Assembly (NCBI RefSeq): GCF_014349235.1
Contig: NZ_JACSOH010000022.1
Coordinates: 1-64,000, forward strand
Source of the DNA: Cytophaga sp. FL35
GTDB taxonomy: Bacteria > Bacteroidota > Bacteroidia > Flavobacteriales > Flavobacteriaceae
DNA: 64,000 nucleotides
Reading direction: 5' to 3'
The first letter of the stretch is position 1. Each line of letters opens with the position of its first letter. A program made the translations under genes and the position numbers. Shown here piece by piece: positions 58,462 to 64,000 of this stretch. The notes beneath the pieces were generated by a model. The model was not told the DNA's origin, searched no databases, and saw only the letters and a program-made list of their open reading frames with translations.

Positions 58462-58723
58462 TGTATTGGATTTTTATGTTGAATAATGTGCTTGATTCAA
58501 AAAGTGTTCCAAATAAGTTGAATACTAAGGAATAATTAATTTTTCTCGTGAATTTGATTAATTGTAACTCAATGAACCGCTAAATATTAAAAATATCTAC
58601 TTAATTACTATCTTATGAAAAATCTAATTTGGCAATTAGCTTAAAGGAATTGGAAACTTAGCTCAATTGTTTTTAATAAAGTTATGTAGATTTACCCTAA
58701 TCATTAAACAATACCGGAATACT

Positions 58724-60622
58724 ATGCCGCATGTAACCGTTTTTAGTCTTTTTTCAGATTTTGATATTGATTTGTTCAAATCTGGAAAGCATTACCGCCT
58801 TTATGAAAAATTGGGATCGCACCCTATGGAGTTAAATGGAGTCAAAGGAACCTATTTTGCCGTGTGGGCCCCTTCGGCTAGGTCTGTGTCCGTGATCGGG
58901 AATTTTAATGGTTGGGATGATAACCAACATTTGCTGAATGTTAGGTGGGATTCCAGTGGTATTTGGGAAGGTTTTGTACCCGAAGTAGGTGTAGGCGAAA
59001 TCTATAAATACAAAATATACAGTAACAATCATGGAGCTGTTACCGAAAAGGCAGATCCTTTTTCAAGATATAGTGAGCAGCCTCCTAAAACTGCTTCTGT
59101 TATTTGGAAAAAAGAATATAACTGGGGCGATAAGGACTGGATGGAAAACAGAAAATCCAAAAATTCCTTGGATACGCCTTATTCCGTATACGAGGTACAT
59201 CTAGGCTCTTGGAAAAAAAATGATCAAGGAGAGTTCCTTACCTACGAGGAACTGTCAAGAGATTTGGTAAGCTATGTCAAGGAAATGGGCTTTACACATG
59301 TAGAATTTATGCCCATAATGGAATATCCGTACGATCCTTCATGGGGGTATCAGTTAACAGGTTATTTTGCTCCCACCTCCCGTTTTGGAGATCCAGAAGG
59401 CTTTAAGCTTTTGGTAGACAAATTTCATCAAGCAGGTATTGGTGTTATTTTGGACTGGGTACCGTCACATTTTCCGGAAGATGCGCACGGTCTAGGCTTC
59501 TTTGATGGTTCCCATTTATATGAACACCCAGATAGAAGAAGGGGCTATCACCCAGATTGGAAAAGTTTAATTTTTAATTATGGAAGAAACGAAGTTCGTG
59601 CTTTTTTGATCAGTAATGCGCTGTTCTGGTTGGATCAGTACCATGCAGACGGTCTGCGTGTAGATGCTGTTGCAAGTATGCTTTATTTGGACTATTCCAG
59701 GGAAGAGGGAGAATGGGAACCCAATATGTACGGTAACAATGAAAATTTGGAAGCGCTTTCCTTTATTAGGGAGTTTAATGAAACCGTATATGGCAATTAT
59801 CCGGATGTACAGACCATTGCAGAGGAATCAACCGCCTTTTCCGGGGTTTCCAAACCTGTAATGTATGGCGGACTCGGTTTTGGAATGAAGTGGATGATGG
59901 GGTGGATGCATGATACTTTGGAATATTTTAAAAAGGAACCCGTTTACAGAAAACACCATCAAAACGACCTTACTTTTAGTATGACCTATGCTTTTACCGA
60001 GAACTTTATGTTGCCTTTTTCACATGACGAAGTGGTGTACGGTAAAAATTCCTTGGTTTATAGAATGCCCGGTGATGAATGGCAGCGTTTTGCAAATCTT
60101 AGGCTCATGTTTGGTTATATGTTTACCCACCCGGGTACCAACCTTATTTTTATGGGAGGTGAATTTGGCCAGACCAATGAATGGAATTTTCAAACAAGCT
60201 TGGAATGGCACCTTACCCAATATGAAGTACATTCCGGAATTCAGGAGCTGATCAAGAATTTAAATACTATTTATAAAGAGCAGCCGGCACTGTTTGAAAA
60301 ACAGTTTAGTCCCGATGGTTTTCAATGGATTGATTACGGTGATCACGAAAATTCTGTGCTTACATACATCCGCAGAGGCCATGATACCAAGGATGATATT
60401 TATATTGCTTGCAACTTTACGCCGGTCCCTAGGGAAAATTATAGGGTTGGGGTAGTAAAAAAGTCAGGGAAATTCAAGGAAATTTTAAATAGTGATGACA
60501 AAAAATATGGTGGCTCTGGGATGCAAAGTAATATCTCCTCTATTAAGAAAAAACCTTGGCATGGTAGGGAGCAGTCCATAGAAATGAATATTCCGCCCTT
60601 AAGTATTGTTGTATTTAAATAA
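58724..60622 (+). CDS. glgB: 1,4-alpha-glucan branching enzyme
   Basis: 632 residues; makes alpha-1,6 branches in glycogen. CBM48 N-terminal domain (FAVWAPSARSVSVIGNFNGW) then GH13 barrel, with the nucleophile Asp314 in DGLRVDAVASM, the acid Glu in TIAEEST and the third Asp in FSHDEVVYG. ATG 58724 was picked as the family start. Followed by a GH31 gene on the same strand. Confidence 0.95.
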   Translation: MPHVTVFSLFSDFDIDLFKSGKHYRLYEKLGSHPMELNGVKGTYFAVWAPSARSVSVIGNFNGWDDNQHLLNVRWDSSGIWEGFVPEVGVGEIYKYKIYSNNHGAVTEKADPFSRYSEQPPKTASVIWKKEYNWGDKDWMENRKSKNSLDTPYSVYEVHLGSWKKNDQGEFLTYEELSRDLVSYVKEMGFTHVEFMPIMEYPYDPSWGYQLTGYFAPTSRFGDPEGFKLLVDKFHQAGIGVILDWVPSHFPEDAHGLGFFDGSHLYEHPDRRRGYHPDWKSLIFNYGRNEVRAFLISNALFWLDQYHADGLRVDAVASMLYLDYSREEGEWEPNMYGNNENLEALSFIREFNETVYGNYPDVQTIAEESTAFSGVSKPVMYGGLGFGMKWMMGWMHDTLEYFKKEPVYRKHHQNDLTFSMTYAFTENFMLPFSHDEVVYGKNSLVYRMPGDEWQRFANLRLMFGYMFTHPGTNLIFMGGEFGQTNEWNFQTSLEWHLTQYEVHSGIQELIKNLNTIYKEQPALFEKQFSPDGFQWIDYGDHENSVLTYIRRGHDTKDDIYIACNFTPVPRENYRVGVVKKSGKFKEILNSDDKKYGGSGMQSNISSIKKKPWHGREQSIEMNIPPLSIVVFK

Positions 60623-60723
60623 ATAGTATCGGGATACAACGTTTTAGTTGTTGATCAAGATATAATTCATTTTATAAATAGGCAGCAAAGTCTTTTTTTT
60701 GTAGGGCTTATAAAAGAATCCAC

Positions 60724-63123
60724 ATGATAACTAATACAGAATTAGAATATAAGGGAAATCTTTACCCTGATCAGATTGTAGATTATATACGGGATAAGGA
60801 CAAGTTTTACTTCACTACCGATAACGGTGTTATTCTGGAGATAACGGTTATTCAGGATAGGACAATTAGATTTAGGTACGCTACTGAAAACAACTTTCAG
60901 CCGGATTTTTCATATGCTATTGATCCAGATGCCAAACGTGGGTATAACCATATTCAGGTTTTGGAGACCGAAACGGAATACATTATAGAAACTGCCAAGC
61001 TTCAAATTCTGGTAGATAAAAAAACGTTAAGGAAGCAAATATCCGATTTAAACGGAACCATTATTAATGAGGATGAGCTTGGTTTTCATTGGGAAGAAAA
61101 CTATGAATACGGCGGTAATACCGTTAAAATGAGTAAAATGACCCAGCCAACAGAAAGTTTCTATGGCATGGGTGATAAGGCGAGCCATAGTAATCTCAAA
61201 GGAAAACGGGTAAATAACTGGGTCATGGATCAATATGCCTTTGGGAAAGATCAGGACCCACTTTATAAGGCAATACCTTTTTATGTGGGTCTGCATAGTG
61301 GACAAGCATACGGAATATTCTTTGATAATAGTTTTAGAACCCAATTTGATTTTGCCCACGAGAGAAGGAATACCACGAGCTTTTGGGCAGATGGTGGTGA
61401 AATGAACTATTATTTTTTCTATGGACCTGAAATGTTCAAGGTTGTTAGAGCCTATTCCAACATCACAGGCGTTCCAGAATTGCCACCACTTTGGGCTTTG
61501 GGTTACCATCAATCCAAATGGAGTTACTTTCCGGAAAGTAATGTCAAAGACATAGCAAAACAGTTTAGAGACTTAAAAATTCCTTGTGATGCCATTTATT
61601 TGGACATCGATTATATGGATGGATTTAGGTGCTTTACTTGGGATAAAAATAGATTTCCTGATCCCAAAAAAATGATCAATGACCTTAAGAAAGACGGCTT
61701 TAAAACCGTTGCTATGATCGATCCGGGTATCAAAATCGATAAGGATTATTGGGTATACCAAGAGGCCATGGAAAATGACTATTTCTGTAAAAGGGCAGAT
61801 GGTCCATATATGAAGGGAAAGGTTTGGCCGGGTGAATGTCACTTTCCAGACTTCACCAATCCAGAAGTTAGGGAATGGTGGGCAGAACTTTACAAGGAAT
61901 TCATGACTGAAATTGGGGTACACGCCGTCTGGAATGATATGAACGAGCCTGCGGTAATGGAAGTCCCTACCAAAACGGCACCTTTGGATACCCGTCATGA
62001 CTATGATGGCCATCCCTGCAGTCATAGAAAGGCCCATAATGTCTATGGTATGCAAATGGTAAGGGCTACCTACGATGGAGTTAAGAAGTATGTTTATCCT
62101 AAAAGACCCATGGTAATAACCCGAGCCGCTTTTGCAGGAACGCAGCGTTTTTCCTCTACCTGGACAGGAGACAACGTAGCTACTTGGGAGCACCTTTGGA
62201 TAGCCAACGTACAGGTACAGCGCATGTGTATGAGCGGTTACTCTTTTGTAGGTTCTGATATAGGGGGATTTGCTGAGCAACCCAGTGGTGAATTATTTGC
62301 CAGATGGGTTCAACTAGGAGTTTTTCATCCCTTCTGTAGGGTTCACTCCAGTGGGGATCATGGAGATCAGGAACCTTGGTCTTTTGGAACAGAGATAACA
62401 AACATTGTTAGAAAGTTTATTGAGCTGCGCTATCAATTATTGCCCTACCTCTATACCATGTTTTGGCGATACTCTAAGGAAGGAAAACCCATTATACAAC
62501 CCATCGTATGTTTTGATCAAGAAGATATGCAAACCCATTTTAGAACAGATGAGTTTATTTTTGGGGAGCAGATTTTGGTTTGTCCGGTTCAAGAACCCAA
62601 TGCACAAGGGAGACGGATGTACATACCTAGAGGTAATTGGTACAATTATTGGAATGATGAGATTGTTGAAGGAGGAAAGGAAAAATGGGTGGCTGCAGAA
62701 TTGGACAGCATTCCTTTATTTGTAAAGGAAGGGGCTATTGTTCCAAAATATCCCGTTCAACAGTATGTGGGGGAATTGGAGATTGAACAACTGGTTTTGG
62801 AAGTCTATTTTAAAATAGGGGATGAGACTTCTACCATTTATGAGGATGCCAATGATGGCTACGATTATGAAAATGGTAAGTACAGTCTACGCAACTTTAA
62901 ATTGTTGGGTAAGAAAAAGGAGTTGACCATCCAGCAATTTAAGGATGGAGGCTATGTTACCACCTATGAGACATTTAAAATAATCCTACATGGACTTCCG
63001 TTTGAAGTTGGTTGTATTGAAGTGGATAATGAAGAAATCAATCTAGAGGAGATATGGTCCGCGGAAGACGGCAGTATTCAAGTGAGCAAAGAATTTACGC
63101 AATTACGAATAACGGAAAGTTGA
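60724..63123 (+). CDS. GH31 alpha-glucosidase
   Basis: 799 residues of glycoside hydrolase family 31: N-terminal beta-sandwich, then barrel with the nucleophile Asp405 in WNDMNEPAV and the acid Asp483 in STWTGDNVATWEHLW. It releases glucose from alpha-linked glucans. No signal peptide is seen, so it is probably cytoplasmic. It likely works with the branching enzyme on storage glucan. Confidence 0.93.
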   Translation: MITNTELEYKGNLYPDQIVDYIRDKDKFYFTTDNGVILEITVIQDRTIRFRYATENNFQPDFSYAIDPDAKRGYNHIQVLETETEYIIETAKLQILVDKKTLRKQISDLNGTIINEDELGFHWEENYEYGGNTVKMSKMTQPTESFYGMGDKASHSNLKGKRVNNWVMDQYAFGKDQDPLYKAIPFYVGLHSGQAYGIFFDNSFRTQFDFAHERRNTTSFWADGGEMNYYFFYGPEMFKVVRAYSNITGVPELPPLWALGYHQSKWSYFPESNVKDIAKQFRDLKIPCDAIYLDIDYMDGFRCFTWDKNRFPDPKKMINDLKKDGFKTVAMIDPGIKIDKDYWVYQEAMENDYFCKRADGPYMKGKVWPGECHFPDFTNPEVREWWAELYKEFMTEIGVHAVWNDMNEPAVMEVPTKTAPLDTRHDYDGHPCSHRKAHNVYGMQMVRATYDGVKKYVYPKRPMVITRAAFAGTQRFSSTWTGDNVATWEHLWIANVQVQRMCMSGYSFVGSDIGGFAEQPSGELFARWVQLGVFHPFCRVHSSGDHGDQEPWSFGTEITNIVRKFIELRYQLLPYLYTMFWRYSKEGKPIIQPIVCFDQEDMQTHFRTDEFIFGEQILVCPVQEPNAQGRRMYIPRGNWYNYWNDEIVEGGKEKWVAAELDSIPLFVKEGAIVPKYPVQQYVGELEIEQLVLEVYFKIGDETSTIYEDANDGYDYENGKYSLRNFKLLGKKKELTIQQFKDGGYVTTYETFKIILHGLPFEVGCIEVDNEEINLEEIWSAEDGSIQVSKEFTQLRITES

Positions 63124-63163
63124 TATTTAGGTTACTTTACAATTGTTAATAAACACCACCAAT

Positions 63164-63973
63164 ATGAGAAAATTAGTTTTAGCGTTCGCTGTATTTTTAG
63201 GAGTGGCAGCTTGTAAGACCAATCCGTTCACAGGTAAAAAGGTACTCAATTTTTACCCTAACAGCCAGATATTTCCCATGGCATTTGCCCAGTATGATCA
63301 ATTTTTAACGGAGAATAATGTGATTGAAAATTCTTCCGAAGCAAAAATGATCACCAAAGTAGGGCAGCGTATTTCGTCTGCTGCGGAAAGATGGTTAACC
63401 GCCAACGGCTATGCAGGTTATTTAAAGGATTATAAATGGGAATACAATTTGGTAAAGGATGAAACCGTAAATGCTTGGTGTATGCCAGGGGGTAAAATTG
63501 TGTTTTACACCGGGATTTTGCCTATAACCCAAAATGAGACAGGTGTAGCCGTAGTAATGGGTCACGAGGTTGCACATGCATTGGCAGATCATGGAGCTCA
63601 GCGTATGAGTGCCGGTACGTTACAGCAACTTGGGGCCGTTGCGGGTAATGTCGCCATTCAAGACCCTCAGAAAAGAAATATATTTAATCAAGCCTATGGC
63701 GTTGGTTCCCAGGTAGGGGTGATGCTGCCGTTTAGTAGAAGCCACGAAACCGAAGCTGATAGAATAGGACTTCAGATTATGGCCATTGCGGGTTACAATC
63801 CTGATGAGGCCGCTGAACTTTGGAAAAGAATGAAAGCCAACAGTGGTGGTCAAGCCCCGCCGGAGTTCATGAGTACGCACCCTTCCAATGATACGCGAAT
63901 TGCCAATTTAACGCAGTGGGCGCCATTGGCAAGAGCAGAGGCCAAAAAATTTGGAGTCACCTCTTTTGAGTGA
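63164..63973 (+). CDS. M48 family metalloprotease lipoprotein
   Basis: 269 residues with lipobox VAAC (Cys17). Zinc motif HEVAH: His134, Glu135, His138; third ligand Glu in SHETEADRIG near 193. LoiP/BepA-like envelope proteases of this type degrade misfolded outer-membrane proteins. The gene ends inside the window. Confidence 0.93.
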   Translation: MRKLVLAFAVFLGVAACKTNPFTGKKVLNFYPNSQIFPMAFAQYDQFLTENNVIENSSEAKMITKVGQRISSAAERWLTANGYAGYLKDYKWEYNLVKDETVNAWCMPGGKIVFYTGILPITQNETGVAVVMGHEVAHALADHGAQRMSAGTLQQLGAVAGNVAIQDPQKRNIFNQAYGVGSQVGVMLPFSRSHETEADRIGLQIMAIAGYNPDEAAELWKRMKANSGGQAPPEFMSTHPSNDTRIANLTQWAPLARAEAKKFGVTSFE

Positions 63974-64000
63974 TTGCATTGAATACTGTATATTTAAAAC

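Overview
This 64 kb window is chromosomal DNA from a member of the Bacteroidota, almost certainly a marine-type Flavobacteriaceae. The evidence is the moderately AT-rich base composition, the TAnnTTTG promoter -7 elements (pyrG, yidC, mnmA, plsC, aroQ), the poor Shine-Dalgarno sequences, the many small lipoproteins with an N-terminal lipobox, and family-typical gene neighbourhoods: guaA/LysM protein/OsmC, DUF3820/pyrG/yidC, xerD/aroQ, and the MoxR-DUF58-SpoIIM cluster. The genus (Maribacter/Zobellia-like) is only a guess.

Layout: 0.27-5 kb holds guaA, a LysM/periplasmic-binding lipoprotein, an OsmC peroxidase and a DUF922-type metalloprotease gene whose catalytic Glu codon has become a stop. 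5-11.8 kb has an outer-membrane barrel, small lipoproteins, a LytS/LytTR two-component pair and a hydroxypyruvate-isomerase-like protein. 11.9-17.9 kb has DUF3820, pyrG and yidC, but the DUF3820/pyrG junction is split by an inserted lipoprotein gene bounded by 149-bp direct repeats made from the 3' end of the DUF3820 gene. 18.4-22.8 kb carries a triple FAS1 lipoprotein, a metallo-beta-lactamase-fold hydrolase, a degenerate CPBP protease-like protein and a secreted Nudix-like protein.

22.75-27.9 kb is the clearest accessory region. Five unrelated single genes (two NTF2-like lipoproteins, an unknown secreted protein, a TIR protein and an McrA-like HNH nuclease) all point the same way. Their long spacers are built from three families of diverged repeats, with short inverted motifs near some gene borders. 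It looks like an array of one-gene cassettes with no integrase in view, and it ends in two likely defence genes just before mnmA.

27.9-64 kb is mostly core: mnmA, a flavin oxidoreductase preceded by paired REP-like palindromes, a very large HEAT/cytochrome c dehydrogenase, a WYL regulator, a VOC protein and a membrane-anchored alpha/beta hydrolase. It continues with the six-gene DUF58/MoxR/DUF4350/DUF4129/membrane/SpoIIM operon opposed by an RDD gene, a TRIC channel, cyclophilin, CoA pyrophosphatase, PlsC, a sigma factor with a membrane partner, NDH-2, XerD-like recombinase, aroQ, lpdA, msrB, and a glgB/GH31/M48 run at the right end. No tRNA, rRNA, CRISPR array or intact insertion sequence was recognised.
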